64,000 bases of DNA from Yponomeuta sedellus (GCA_934045075.1 OW203734.1:13824016-13888015), one strand, 5' to 3'. Positions 1-27,910 are shown, counted from the first letter of the stretch. Program-made: numbers and translations. Notes: generated from the sequence alone by a model not told the origin.

Positions 1-391
1 GATGATATGAAATAAAATTAAAAATGTATATAAAATATTTATCGCAATTTTTGCATTTAAATTTACTTTTTCAAAAATTACATATTTCGATAAAACCACA
101 CATAATAATAATGATAATAATAATTTAATAATAATAATAATAATTTATTTATTTACTTTTCAAAAAGTTTATATCAACATGACCGGGCAAGAACTTCCTT
201 TTAAGTATGGAAATACCTGTACCAGGAAGCTCCAAACACACATAAAACGGAACCCAAATTAAAATTGACGGACAGGCAAAACCCTAATGCCAACTGTTTT
301 AATAATGACTGCAGCCTTGAACGGAGACGGAAATAACTTGCAATAGCGCTGGCGGCACATCGATTTTTACCCTTTTTACAATTTAACGACT
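1..391. other. AT-rich sequence without a recognised feature
   Basis: An (AAT)-rich low-complexity patch covers about 105-150. No coding, RNA or repeat signal was identified. Confidence 0.5.
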
Positions 392-1052
392 TTGGCACCA
401 AGTGCATTTAGTTTATTGCTTTGCCAGATTGGCAACTCAATATTGTTAGCACAGTGGGCCAAACGTTACGTCACGTGTGTCTTACATACTCGTATTTCAA
501 CTGAACGGTAATTACGCTGATCTATCGCACCTGGAAGATGACACAAGAGCAGGACAGTAGCATTTATCGATATAGATAGATAGATATTCTTATGAGATTG
601 TTACAATATGCTTTATTGCACTTGGTACCAAGTGCATGTAGTTTATTGCTTTGCCAGATTAGCAACTCAATTTTGTCAGCACGGTGGGCCAAACGTTACG
701 TCACGTGTGTCTTAGATACAACAGCTGAACGGTAATTACGTCGATCTATTGCGCCTGGAAGTTGCCACAAAATCAAGTCGATAGAATTCATTAATATAGA
801 TAGATAGATATTCTTTATGAGATAGTTATGAGTTGCTTTATTGCACTTGATACCAAATGCATTCAGTTTGTAGACTTTTAGTCCGGATTAACTTACATTG
901 AGTTTATTGCTTTGCCAGATTGACAACTCAATTTGGTTGGCAGAGTGGGCCAAACGTAACGTCACGTGAGTCTTAGGTACAGCAGCTGGAGAGTAGTTAC
1001 GTGGATCTATTGCACCTGGAAGTTGCCTCTAGATCAGGTCAATAGCATTCGT

Positions 1053-1286
1053 TATCAACCCTTTTAAGTCCCCACTGCTGGGGCACGGGTCTCTTCCTGC
1101 CTCGCAGGAAGGTTAGGCCATACTCCACCACGGGGGCCAAGTCCGGGTTGGTGGAGGATTGTAAGACAGTGGCGGGCCTTACTGTCAGAAGTTATCAAGC
1201 CGCCCATAAGGCCTCTGACATGGCTTAACGACTGCCATTATTTGACAGCCGGCACCAACGGCTTAACGTGCCTTGCGAAGCACGGT
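1053..1286 (-). mobile_element. 5S-rRNA-related SINE, head-truncated
   Basis: On the plus strand it shows the family tail (CCCCACTGCTGGGGCACGGG, then CAGGAAGGTTAGGCCATACT) and body down to CCTTGCGAAGCACGG. It stops before the 5S-like head. Confidence 0.8.
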
Positions 1287-1300
1287 CAATAAAAATATAT

Positions 1301-1366
1301 CGTAACTATTTCATAAAGATCTATTTTTATTCATTAATAAAAATAGATCTTTATGAAATAGTTACG
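1301..1366. repeat. Perfect 30-bp hairpin
   Basis: Arms 1301-1330 and 1337-1366 are exact reverse complements around a 6-nt loop (1331-1336). The arms begin CGTAACTATTTCATAAAGAT. Part of the arm continues into the sequence of the flanking tandem unit. Confidence 0.9.
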
Positions 1367-1504
1367 ATATGCTTTATTGCACTTGGTACCAAGTGCATTC
1401 TGTTGAGCACTAGGTACTCGATTATGTTGGCATATTGGGCCAAACGTTAAGTCATGTGTGACTTAGATATAACAGAAAAAATACATATTTATAATATCTG
1501 CTCT

Positions 1505-1545
1505 GATGTACAATAAAGAATATTCTTATCTTATTCTTATATTTA
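1505..1545 (+). mobile_element. LINE 3'-end remnant
   Basis: The word TGTACAATAAAGAATATTC followed by TCTTAT-type repeats equals the 3' terminus of the minus-strand LINE at 62518-64000. Similar ends occur at 33400-33456 and about 6702-6725. Confidence 0.5.
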
Positions 1546-2248
1546 GCAAGGTTTTGTTACCGATTCACAACGTTACGTACCTACAATCAACCACATTTTC
1601 ATTGGAATTATTCAGTCATAAAGAATTTAAGTAAAGTTTTCCAAGTTTGAAAGACTCTGTCGGTGATAAAAGGCTTGTTCTGAATAAAATTAATGATGGT
1701 TCAAGAAAAAAATGCGTTAAGTTTCAATGAAATGAGTGCAATTTTAAAACTTTTCGTGTGAAATTGCTATTAGTCGCTCGCTTTACGACATTTTCAAGAC
1801 TGAAACTGTCATTAGCATCTTTTTAACATCAGTTATATTTTAACAGTAAGAAGTGATTTTCTGCATAAGTATATATCATTATTATAATTCCTATGTACGT
1901 GTGTATGTCACTAAAACGGCTAAACAGATTTGAAAGAATTTTTTGTATGCGTTTTGGTGGCGCCCTCAATGGTTTCGTTTCACAAATCAGACTGGTAGAT
2001 GGCGCTCTATGCAGGACAACGTTTGTTGGATCCGCTTGTCACATAAGAAATGCTAATCTTATAACACTTAAGTTTTATTTATGAAGATTTATTGTACATA
2101 AAAAGGGACTTTAGAATAAAGTGTTCTCTTTTTATCAATCTAGTGAGAAGGCCACCGTATGTATTTTTAGGATCTCTTGAGTTTATTTATGTGAAATTTC
2201 ACTTTTATGTACAAGAAAGTGTTCTCTATCTATCTATATATCCACTTT
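1546..2248. other. Non-coding, AT-rich
   Basis: The stretch 1893-2070 contains AAACGGCTAAACAGATTTG, a wording typical of dispersed lepidopteran repeats. Nothing else was recognised. Confidence 0.4.
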
Positions 2249-2415
2249 GATATCAGCCCTTGTATGTCCCCACTGCTGGGGCACGGGTTTTTTACTGCAT
2301 TGCAGGAAGGTTAGGCCATACTCCACCACGGGGGTCAAGTCTGGGTTGGTGGAAGATTGTAAAATAGTGGCGGATCTTACTGTCAGAAGGTATCAAGCCG
2401 CCCATAAGGCCTCGT
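2249..2415 (-). mobile_element. 5S-rRNA-related SINE, truncated
   Basis: The tail and part of the body are present, ending at CGCCCATAAGGCCT. It lies about 140 bp upstream of SK exon A, inside the preceding intron. Confidence 0.75.
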
Positions 2416-2554
2416 GTATCCACTTTTTTAGTTTTTTTTAAGCCAGCAGTATCTCTGCCATACTGGGCAAAATCATCCCACTTGATAGTTATTCTCTGTC
2501 TTGGGCCAACCCGATTGAATTTATGAATAATATTTTTCTTTCTTTTGTTCACAG

Positions 2555-18795
<16,241 letters not shown>

Positions 18796-20331
18796 GTACC
18801 GCCTTCCAACTCCGAACTCCTGTGCTGAACTCGACGAAACTCGGCGCCCCTCCTCTGATCCCCTCTTTATGACTACGCGCCGCGGTATGGCGCTTCAGTG
18901 GCCGCCGCAACCACCCGTGGGCCTTGTGCGAGATGACTAAACTGACCCGATGTTGATTTTTTTGAGTCCTTGAACGAATTCAGCTATTTTCCTTTACAAA
19001 TACATAGTCAGAGAAATGCAGATTGCTTTTATCAAAAATCGCTTTTAAGAGCGTTCCTTAATTATTTACAAACACCTATTTCTATTAGCACCATTGATTT
19101 CATATCTGTAATGAGTCAAAAGCCTTAAGACTTACTAGTTCCACCAATGAAAGACGTCATATATTTTTTTGAGTTCACCCTCCTGTGCCAGAAAGATCGT
19201 TTTTCAAAAAGTGGTCTCTTTAATTGTAAGTTTTAGGTCCCAAGACCGAGAATATAACTGCATAGAATTTCCGCTAAAACTGCTGTTTTCTGGTATACCT
19301 ACATCCTATCTTATAACAGATTCTTGCTCCTAACTCCTCGGTTGTCCGACCTATAAAAGACAATTTACATGATTGAAAGATAATGTACGCTAGTTTTTTT
19401 CCAAAAAAATGTCTGTAATGGACGATATGACATTTTTTTCATTGGTGGCGCTAGTGAAATGTGTAGCTCTTCATTATAGAACCCCTTAAAGAACTAATGG
19501 AAGTTTTCTTTCATATTAAAACGTTTGAAATTTTAGGAAGACAAAATTTTTTTGTCTTTAATTATAAAGACAAAAAATTTTTGTCTTTTGTCACTGATTT
19601 TGATTACAAAATCAGTGACTTCTATATGTAAGTCTTATCTTAAAATTGAACGAAATAGTAACAATTACCATAGCAAAAAATTAAATGGGTGTTAAGAAAT
19701 CTGCACAAGGTCCACAGTCCCGCTTAGGTAGCATAGCGATGCGAGTTGCGCGCTCAAATGTCAAAAATCGCGAGTTGCCAGTACCATAATTGGCAAGTTC
19801 TTACATTTTGCCGCTCAACCAAAAGAGCTCGCGACTGGTCGCCATTCTACCTTAAAGGGTGTGCTCAGCACAAGCCTGACCACTGCAAAGACGCCAGGGT
19901 GTGAGACCAGGCTAGCCGTATTTTCTTCGCTGTTCCCCCAAGTTTCGGATGTGATGGACTGCCATAGTGGTACGGATTTAGATAGTGAATGAAATTAGGT
20001 GAAACGGACTTTGCTGTTGTGATTATACATGCTTTATCGATAGGCGCTTTAGCTAAGTTAGGTGAGGCTTTGGATTAACTATCAACGGTAAAAGTATCGA
20101 TAGAATAGACGAATAGGACGATACGTTACAATACACATCTGTTCACGTTTAACTATAGTATTAAAGAACCAAACTACACAGTTTATATTGATTGTGAGTG
20201 TTTTTACAAAAGTTAATTGTAAAATGTCATTCGAAGATGATTCAGTCGCATTTAAGAGTACTTTAGATGCAACGAAGGTGTTTTTTTTTTGTTTTATGTA
20301 GCTCATTCAAAGAGAACCATAGTAAAATAAA
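18796..20331 (+). other. Region downstream of the SK stop codon, probably 3' UTR at least in part
   Basis: No coding sequence was recognised here. The stretch just after the stop stays GC-rich to about 18940, then turns AT-rich. A canonical AATAAA lies at 20326-20331, but I cannot say whether it is the true poly(A) signal. Two adjacent hairpins lie at about 19541-19619. Confidence 0.35.
19541..19619. repeat. Two adjacent hairpins downstream of the SK stop
   Basis: ACAAAATTTTTTTGTC folds against GACAAAAAATTTTTGTC. GTCACTGATTTTG (19590-19602) folds perfectly against CAAAATCAGTGAC (19607-19619). Confidence 0.7.
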
Positions 20332-21359
20332 TAATAAGAATGATTGCCTAGTTGGAACAAATGCACTATTGCATTTATTATCAAAATATATTATTCTAAA
20401 TTATGTATCTTGATTGCAGAGTAACGCCCAAATAGTACCCAAAATTTCACCAGTTATAAAATTAGTCAAGTAATGTAAGAATAGTGAATGGGTTTTGTTA
20501 CCTATTAGATATACCTTCAAAATATTTGGATGCCGTATATCGAGCCAGTTTAATTATACTTGATATTGTTTGTATTGAGTAAAGGAAACGAGTCCGTTTC
20601 AGATGGCAAACTTTGTAAATCGTAGCGAAATCTAATCAATATTTGTAAAAGTCTGACCTTTGTTACGAACTCCGACACTGTATACATGAACAAATAGAAG
20701 TTTTTACTCAAATAAAATACTACCTGCCTATCGACACTTAGATAGTAATGTTTTTGAAACATAACGTTTAAGAGAAGCTTTGTATAAGAATAAGATTGAT
20801 GGCTGTCTAAATAGTGCCTAACACACTACGAAATTTCGATAATTCAGTTTATTATCATACATAATAAACAAAAAATATGTAAATAGATGAAATAATACTA
20901 AGAGTAAAATATTTATAAAAAAGTAAGAAAGTAGCTGTACTTGTGATGGGAACAATTTCTTTGTGCTAATTTCCCTATTTCGTTGACGGTCCAACCGTTT
21001 TATTGAAATTGTCCACTAGCTTTTTAAAAAATTAACTTAGTACTAAGCTTTAAGATCTACCGAACATTTTTTTGTAGCTAACAGACCAATTTATACCCTG
21101 CTACGATATTTAGTTCTTGAGTCTGGTCACGTTAAAACTAATGAAGTTGATTAAACAGTCGATTACCTTATTCACTAGCTGTCCCAGCAAATTGCTTACT
21201 GCTACGAAATCCGTTTATTCGATTCTTGTTACTATGACAACGCATTAAATAAATATCTCAATGTTTGGCTTGGAAAAAGGTTACAGCAACAATAAAATAT
21301 TATTACTCGGGAACGTATTACCGAGATATGAAGTATGTCTTAATTCAGATATTTGTCTT
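20332..21359. other. Non-coding AT-rich spacer
   Basis: No repeat family or coding signal was recognised. Confidence 0.45.
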
Positions 21360-21370
21360 TCCATCTGCTT

Positions 21371-21725
21371 TATCAACCCTTGTATGTCCCCACTGCCGGG
21401 GCACGGGTCTCTTCCTGCATCGCAAGGAGGTTAGGCCGTACTCCACCACGGGGGCCAAGTCCGGGTTGGTGGAGGATTATAAGACAATGGCGGGCCGTCA
21501 GAAGTTATCAAGCCGCCCATAAGGCCTCTGACATGGTCAAAGACTGCCATTACATAACAGCCGGCACCAACGGCTTAACGTGCCTTGCGAAGCACGGAAG
21601 CGCTCGGTAAAATGCCACCAGCGGTAGTCACAGGATCGTCACCCATCCTGCGTCTGACCGCGCCTGATGTTGCTTAACACAAGTGATTGGTTCCAATCAC
21701 TCGGTTCGACTAGGCCACGAGCGCT
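21371..21725 (-). mobile_element. Full-length 5S-rRNA-related SINE (355 bp) with 11-bp target duplication
   Basis: It is flanked by TCCATCTGCTT at 21360-21370 and 21726-21736, which fixes both ends. On the minus strand it starts AGCGCTCGTGGCCTAGTCGA. It then carries 5S-like blocks: GGTTAAGCAACA (here GTTAAGCAACATCAGGCGCG), GGTCAGACGCAGGATGGGTG and ACGATCCTGTGACTACCGCT. The tail is CTTCCTTGCGATGCAGGAAG-like and ends CAGTGGGGACATACAAGGG. Confidence 0.88.
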
Positions 21726-21736
21726 TCCATCTGCTT

Positions 21737-22069
21737 AATTTCATGTAACTTCGTTCAGCTGTTATTAAGTAATTGAGAAACAAACAGCCAAGCACCAGAT
21801 ACCTGAAGTGTCAACAGTCATTTTAAAAAGTCTATGTAAAAAATCACAGTTGAAAACGAACGATGTTATTTATAGAAAACACGATTTCCTTACAACGCAT
21901 TAAAGTATAAAAATTTCACCTTTACTACTTATTTGTGGTAAAGTTTATCTGCTCTGTCTTTATCATGAAACTGAAACATTTACAGTAACACACGCACTTA
22001 CACACTCGGCTGTTTATTAATAATTTTTGCATGATAGATAACTGTATTATTTATTTACAAATAATTAAT
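21737..22069. other. Non-coding AT-rich spacer
   Basis: Nothing was recognised. Confidence 0.45.
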
Positions 22070-22450
22070 AATAGCCAGAGGTCGCGGGTTCGAATCCCGG
22101 CATGGGTGGAATTTTTAGCCTCTAAATAGGTTTTTAAAATTGTCCTTAGCACGGGTTAGTGCATTAAAAATAAAAATAGTATAATCATGTGGGTACGGCG
22201 ATATCATTCCGATGTAAAAACCTAACTGCAAAGTAGGTAGTCGGGGCTGTAAGTGATGCAATCTACTTCAGCCAGATGTCGCTGCCTGTACGTAATACAG
22301 AGAATAGTGTAAAGAGGTTCGAAATTTCACTGATGCCGGTGAGTCGCCCATTAGCTCAGTTGGTTATAGCGCTGGCACAGATAGCCAGAGGTCGCGGGTT
22401 CGAATCCCGGCATGGGTGGAATTTTTAGCCTCTAAATAGGTTTTTAAAAT
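22070..22450 (+). mobile_element. tRNA-like fold-back element, two units in tandem
   Basis: The first unit starts inside the tRNA-like part (AGCCAGAGGTCGCGGGTTCG). It runs through the right arm (AGCACGGGTTAGTGCATTAA) and a linker (CAAAGTAGGTAGTCGGGGCT). It then enters a second, complete tRNA-like head: CGCCCATTAGCTCAGTTGG, GCGCTGGCA, GGGTTCGAATCCCGGCATGG. This shows the order linker, tRNA-like head, arm. Confidence 0.8.
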
Positions 22451-23112
22451 AATTAATAATTTAAAAAAAAATTCATTTCTAACTTTGATTCCTAAGAAAG
22501 AGTACATAACAATTCATTGTTTCATATGCATAATTTTCCACAGAATAGCATTGTATCATACCTTGTGGGACAGCACTGGCTCCTGAGATAGAGGTTCCCG
22601 CCTAGTTCAGGAGTCAGGGCACAACCATATTGTAACAAATTTAATCTTTTTGAGTTGAAATAAACAATTATCTTATCTTATGAATTATTTTATACGGCTT
22701 ATGTTTATTGGATCGTGTTTTTATAAATAATACCGTTTGTATCGAAGAAAACGACACGTGATGTTTGAATTCATTGGGCTTTTTTATTGTTTCAAATGGT
22801 TTTACACCTTTTCTCTTAGCACTACAAGATTTAATTAACATTAGTGAAGTTATTTGAGTGAATTTTACGCAAGCATTAAACTTTTTTCTAAACTTAACTA
22901 GTACAGTTCTCAGTAGTACACAAAACAAAAAATATACAGGATGATATAAACACTGACGCCCAACACGAAAACTACGCATTCCTAATGGATACCAAATCGA
23001 ATTATTTTGTACACAAATTATTGCTGGTATAAAATATACCAGCAGTATTATATAAACATTAAAAATGACATCGAAATCTTGACGTTTAAATAAGTTTAAA
23101 TTAATAATAAGA
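22451..23112. other. Non-coding AT-rich spacer
   Basis: A long minus-strand open frame (22668-23273) crosses it but has no family resemblance and runs into the SINE. Confidence 0.4.
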
Positions 23113-23490
23113 AGCGGTGGTAGCTCAGTGGGTAGAAACATGGACTGGCAAGCGAGAGCCCCAGGTTCGATCCCGAGTGCGGGCATGTACCAATGACTTT
23201 GTTTAATTTCTAAGTTACGTACATTTGCGAATTTGTAGTCGCAATACCACACGCTAATGGTGAAGGAAAACATCGTAAGGAAACCCTCGGCTTGGTTGGC
23301 TCCGCACGTATTGACTAGTCTTTCCTGTGGGCTAGGCCGACTAAGCTGTCAGGATGGTATAGGTGCTGGGCAAGCCTACACCATCTATAAAACCATGTCC
23401 CAGGCACTACAGCGTCGGAGTGATCCCTTTACCCATCTAGTGTGAGTGAAGATACCACTGGACGCTGTATAAATCATCTCATTAAGTAGA
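23113..23490 (+). mobile_element. tRNA-headed SINE with LINE-like tail
   Basis: The head GCGGTGGTAGCTCAGTGGGT (A box) and CCAGGTTCGATCCCGA (B box) lead into CATGTACCAATGACTTTGTT and AAGGAAAACATCG. A second module follows: GGCTCCGCACGTATTGACTA and GGTATAGGTGCTGGGCAAGC. The modules recur at 26818, 39755, 43905, 34556 and 51421. Confidence 0.65.
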
Positions 23491-25491
23491 TGCAAAAAAA
23501 AGGCTAAATAAATTGCGTGGTGAAAATTCAAATTTTAATAGAGTTCTTCGGAAATAAATGTTCTGTTAACAATACTTAAGCCCAAGGATATGCAAATATA
23601 AATACAACTTAGATTCCTTATATGTTTAGATGTATTATGAATTACCACACACTTTTCTAAATGTTAGTCTTAAGCCGATGATCTCTTGGCATGTTTCCTT
23701 TGTAATAAATATATTTAACAATGAAAAGGGTATACAGTCTGTTAGCTTTTGGAATATACCTCGGCTGAGCAATCAAAAACCAATTATTATGCAATATGGT
23801 AAGTTTTATTTTGTATTGTTATTTAAAATTTGCATAACTTTTCAAAATAGTGAAGAAAGTTTTTATACAGAGCAGGAAGTAGTATTACACTCGTGTGCTT
23901 TCGACGAAAACCGAAGCTTACTTTAGACCCCGAAGTATTTCTAAAAGCTAACTATACGTAGTTTTCGGGAAGAGCGTTAGTAAATTAACACCTTGTACTG
24001 TCATATAGTTGCAAAACAAACTACACTGCAAAGGTCGCAATTAGTATTGATGTTCTAATGCCATTGGGTGTCGTTCACGCGAATCCATCAACCTATGATT
24101 CTGGCAGTACACGGTTGATCTAGAGCCCAAGAGTTTGTCGGTCGTTGCGGGTTTTACACAATCGGCATCACTCTTGGCTCTGTGAAACTCGCAGTCCAAG
24201 ATAAACTCGCTGGGTCACTGGCGAGTGTGTACGGTCGGCCTGAAATTCAAGCATGTGGACTTATCTACGGCCATTGTACAAATATTAACTAACACTGTAC
24301 AAGTATTTTTTTTCAGCACAACACTGCAGAAACTGTTTACAATATTAAGAAGTATATGTTTCTCCTGTAAAGTAGCGATAAATCACTCGTGCGGTGTTGT
24401 TTGCTGAACGGCTGTATGTAAGTTTTAATTTTCAATACGCGTGTCCTCAATAATAAAATCTAGTGCGTGAACACAAAGTAACTCTCTTTATAATAATATT
24501 TCGCTAAAACTTCCTATGAAAAATACTGAAGGTCAGAACACCAATAAAACGTAAACATAATCTCAAATAGTTGCTCTTTCTAGAAACTATTATTAATTTC
24601 GTAAGAAGTGTAAGCAAAAACAAATATGACTCCCAAAGATTTCTTAAACTTAATACACGAAATTTGTGTATTAGGCAGAATTTCCTAAACATTGTGCTTA
24701 TGGGCGTTAAATTGGTCCAAGTAAAGTAAATTTTTTTATAAAAAAGTTACTAAAGTTAAAATTGATCAGCATTAACATTATCATTTTACAGTCATAATCT
24801 TCTCCCTCTGGCCACGTGATCCGACTGCCTTTGTCCTACCAATTGGACGATATGAACATTTATTTCCAGCTGGTCCGTTTAACTAAAATGACAATTCCTT
24901 GTAGTCCGGTTAATCGGACCAACTGGAAAAAAAGTTCGTGGCGTCAGTCGAACCACGTAGCTAGAGGGATCTTCTAAAGGTTTTTTATGAAAATTAATTT
25001 ATAAGTGGTTTTGTTTAACTACACTGCACTTGCTAATATTTGTAGTCTCTCCTATTAATCTTACTCTACCTATATGAATATTTTCAATATAATATTTCGA
25101 TGTATTTTCAAAAAATACCAACATCAGCGGGTATTTCTCTTTGTATTAAAATTACTGTCCCAATTCAATATCTTTGTCAACTCTTCGTATATTTACAGTG
25201 AAAATTTAGAGGCCATAATTGTAAGTTAAATCTATTTGGTACCTACCTTTATCAAACTACGACGTGAAATCGGATTAATAAGCAAAATTTTAAGGATATA
25301 TTCTGACCACGACTATGGTCAATAAGAAATTCTTTTTCTTCATAACAGTCAGTTACCACTTTAATATTTTTTTCACTTCCTTACGTATGTTTGCTACAGA
25401 TCTTAAATATTTAATCTAATATATTTCAACTAACGCTTTGGTTTAAAAAATTGTAAATCTAGAATTAATTTAACCTTGTTATACCTTTATT
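23491..25491. other. Non-coding AT-rich spacer
   Basis: It holds a small imperfect fold-back at 24864-24928 (TTCCAGCTGGTCCGTTTAAC against GTTAATCGGACCAACTGGAA). Nothing else was recognised. Confidence 0.45.
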
Positions 25492-25700
25492 TAAAAACCT
25501 ATTTAGAGGCTAAAAATTTCACCCATGCCGGGATTCGAACCCGCAACCTCTGGCTATCCGTGCCAGCGCTCTACTAATTGAGCCAATGGGCGACTCACGG
25601 CATCAGTGAAATTTCGAACCTCTTTACTTTAGCCTCTAAATAGGTTTTTAAATTTGTTCATTAGCACGGGTTAGTGCATTTAAAAATAAAAATAGTATAC
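25492..25700 (-). mobile_element. tRNA-like fold-back element
   Basis: The left arm TTAAAAACCTATTTAGAGGC and reversed tRNA-like part (GGATTCGAACCCGCAACCTC, GAGCCAATGGGCGACTCA) are followed by a short linker and the opposite arm (TTAGCCTCTAAATAGG, AGCACGGGTTAGTGCATTTA). Confidence 0.82.
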
Positions 25701-26454
25701 CTTTATTTGTCAATTGGTTTTTGTTGATTTTAAAAATGTTTGTTTTAATTATTAAAAAATACCTTTAAAATATTGTCAATAATTCGAAATTCACGTTGTA
25801 GATAGGTACATAATATTGTTATTCATATATTACATTATAAATGAGTAAATCCAAAAATACTTAAGGCTCGCACAAACCCCAAGTTTTATTATAAAGGAAG
25901 TTTTTAAATAAAATTTGTCTTTGGAAGTAGAAATAGTTTCAAAGCCAAGTTTAGAGTTCAACGGTAAATTTAAGAAAATTATTATTTTCATTTTCCAATG
26001 ACATTCAGATTTTATTGTTGATTTTATTAGTTGTTGATTACAGAGCCTTAAATTTTTATATTAATTATATTGCAAGATAATTTCAGGTGAATAGTCTGAT
26101 GAAGTTACTGTGTTTGCACATTAAAATTTATTTCCCCAAAAACTAGTCTCTAGGAGTTCTGCTTCAGTAGCTTTAATTTATTTGTAAAAGTTGATGCATA
26201 CTGTTAAAACTTTTGCAAATAGGTAGTTTAATTAGTCAAATTCCAAAGTAAACTATTTACTTGTACTAAGAAATGACCAAATGTTTTGTAAGATCGGTAA
26301 ACATAGAAGTGTATATATGAAAAAAAAAATTATTGACTTTGATAGGCTAAGTAAACAAAAATGGTATGTAAATATCAAGTTGTATTTGCGAATTTTAATG
26401 TAAATAGGTATGTTATTTAATCAATTATTTTTAAATGATGAAGTTTCTTTCAGT
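25701..26454. other. Non-coding AT-rich spacer
   Basis: Nothing was recognised. Confidence 0.45.
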
Positions 26455-26720
26455 TGTCTAAATGAGAACGGAAAATTCATGTGGTGCGAAAACCAAGAGA
26501 ATGAAAAGAGATAATTGTGATCTTTGTTGATGAAAGTGTAACTTAAATTTATTATAATGAGTTGTAGTAATTTTTAAGCTTGACTTTTATTTTCTGATTC
26601 CCGTATAAAACCAAAACTATTATATATTAAAATGCAGAAACGACATTTCTGGATTTTATTTTCATTGCCATCTCTGATGACCTTTCCGTCACCAACACAA
26701 AATTATATTTTTATTGACAG
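26455..26720 (+). repeat. Dispersed repeat, reverse-complement partner of 40430-40680
   Basis: TTCATGTGGTGCGAAAACCA, AAGCTTGACTTTTATTTTCT and CATTTCTGGATTTTATTTTC occur reversed near 40440-40620. It abuts a tRNA-headed SINE. Confidence 0.65.
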
Positions 26721-26817
26721 CTTTAATGTTCGTAACAATGACTTTGTTTCGTTTTCAAAGATTTTTTCAAACTTTCTCGAATTTATTGTAGCAATACCAC
26801 ATGCAAACGGTGAGAGT

Positions 26818-27030
26818 GGTAGCGAAGTGGTAGAAACTCCGGCCTCTTAATCGGAAGGCCGTGGGTTCGAATCCCGGCATGTACCAATGACTTTGTTTAT
26901 GTACATTTGTGAATTGCAGTAGCAATACCGCTAACCATGAAGGAAAACATTGTGAGGATATCCTAGCGTCTGAAGTATTAACATATACCTCAGCGTTTGC
27001 TACGTACAATGGCCAAACTATGAGCCTAAG
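26818..27030 (+). mobile_element. tRNA-headed SINE
   Basis: GTGGTAGCGAAGTGGTAGAA (A box region), a Leu-like or Lys-like anticodon arm around CTCTTAATCGG, and B box GGGTTCGAATCCCGGCATG precede CATGTACCAATGACTTTGTT and CCTCAGCGTTTGCTACGTAC. Confidence 0.65.
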
Positions 27031-27654
27031 TGGGGAAATCTCAAGTCTACCTACCTACCTGAATCTACAGGTGTCCCACCTATTTTCATTTCAGTCTCGT
27101 GACTCTTTCGCCAACCTTTGTCCTGCAACGAGTTTACTAGTAAGAAACTTTGGCGTGGCTCCCTCACCCGTGTATTATTTTACTTCTCGATATTACCACT
27201 AGGTGGCGTGGCTGTTTAGTGTTTAAAGAATGTTGTAGAGACCGAGAGAATCTGAGAAGTCACGAGGCAGCAATTTTGATATCGTTTTCATATCCGGTTT
27301 CAACAAAGGGAGCATCAAGAAGTTGAATAAAGATCAATTTAAACTTCTGTAAATTGATTTGTAGCAATATTGAAGCGTTGAGCTTGTTTGCATAAATTGT
27401 CTGCACAATAGGAATTCTCATCATAAAGTTGTGGAATATTTACAAAACACCTATTTCTTCATCTGGTAGTAATATTACTTCAGTGCTTTCGGAATACGAA
27501 TGATTCAAATTATCATTTGACTGTGGTAGCTTTGTTCCATTGAGATGGCAGAGACGCAAAATTTACTTTCTGTGGGACGGGTTATTAATCAAAGTCTGTA
27601 ACAACAAATTAGTTAAATAAGTTAATCAAATTAGTTTTTCCTCATTATCTACCT
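27031..27654. other. Non-coding spacer
   Basis: Nothing was recognised. Confidence 0.4.
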
Positions 27655-27910
27655 ATCATCTTCATCATCAACCCATTATGTCCCTCCAAGGGGCACGGGT
27701 CTCTTCCTTGAGGAAGATATAGGCCATACTTCACCTCTGGGGCCAAGTCTGGGTTAGTGGACGCGTGCAAGACTAGTGGTTGGTCTTACTGACAAAAGGT
27801 TTCTTGTCACCCTAAGGCCTTTGACATGGCTTAACGACTGCCAATACATGACAGCCGGCACCAACGGCTAAACGTGTCTTGCGAAGCATGGAAGCACTCT
27901 GAAAAATGCC
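27655..27910 (-). mobile_element. 5S-related SINE, variant tail
   Basis: CATCAACCCATTATGTCCCT, GAGGAAGATATAGGCCATAC and GACAGCCGGCACCAACGGCT belong to the family. The tail is the GAGGAAG subtype rather than the GCATCGCAGGAAG subtype. Confidence 0.65.

Larger units (their letters stand above)
392..1480 (+). repeat. Tandem array of about 230-bp units, interrupted by a SINE and a hairpin
   Basis: The unit carries recurring words: CTTTATTGCACTTGGTACCA, TTATTGCTTTGCCAGATT and GGGCCAAACGTTACGTCACG. Copies start near 392, 609, 836 and 1369. The third copy is broken by the 5S-type SINE at 1053-1286 and the 66-bp hairpin at 1301-1366, after which a partial fourth copy resumes. Each complete copy ends with GATAGATAGATATTCTT. 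Confidence 0.75.

Noticed and set aside
22341..22412. Possible tRNA gene (A box, B box, cloverleaf-like arms)
   Set aside because: The same sequence recurs about a dozen times with inverted-repeat flanks and variable mismatches. The anticodon loop lacks the usual T33. It is an element head, not a tRNA gene.
22668..23273. 201-codon open frame on the minus strand
   Set aside because: It crosses a tRNA-headed SINE, has low-complexity hydrophobic composition and resembles no family. Random AT-rich reading is likelier.
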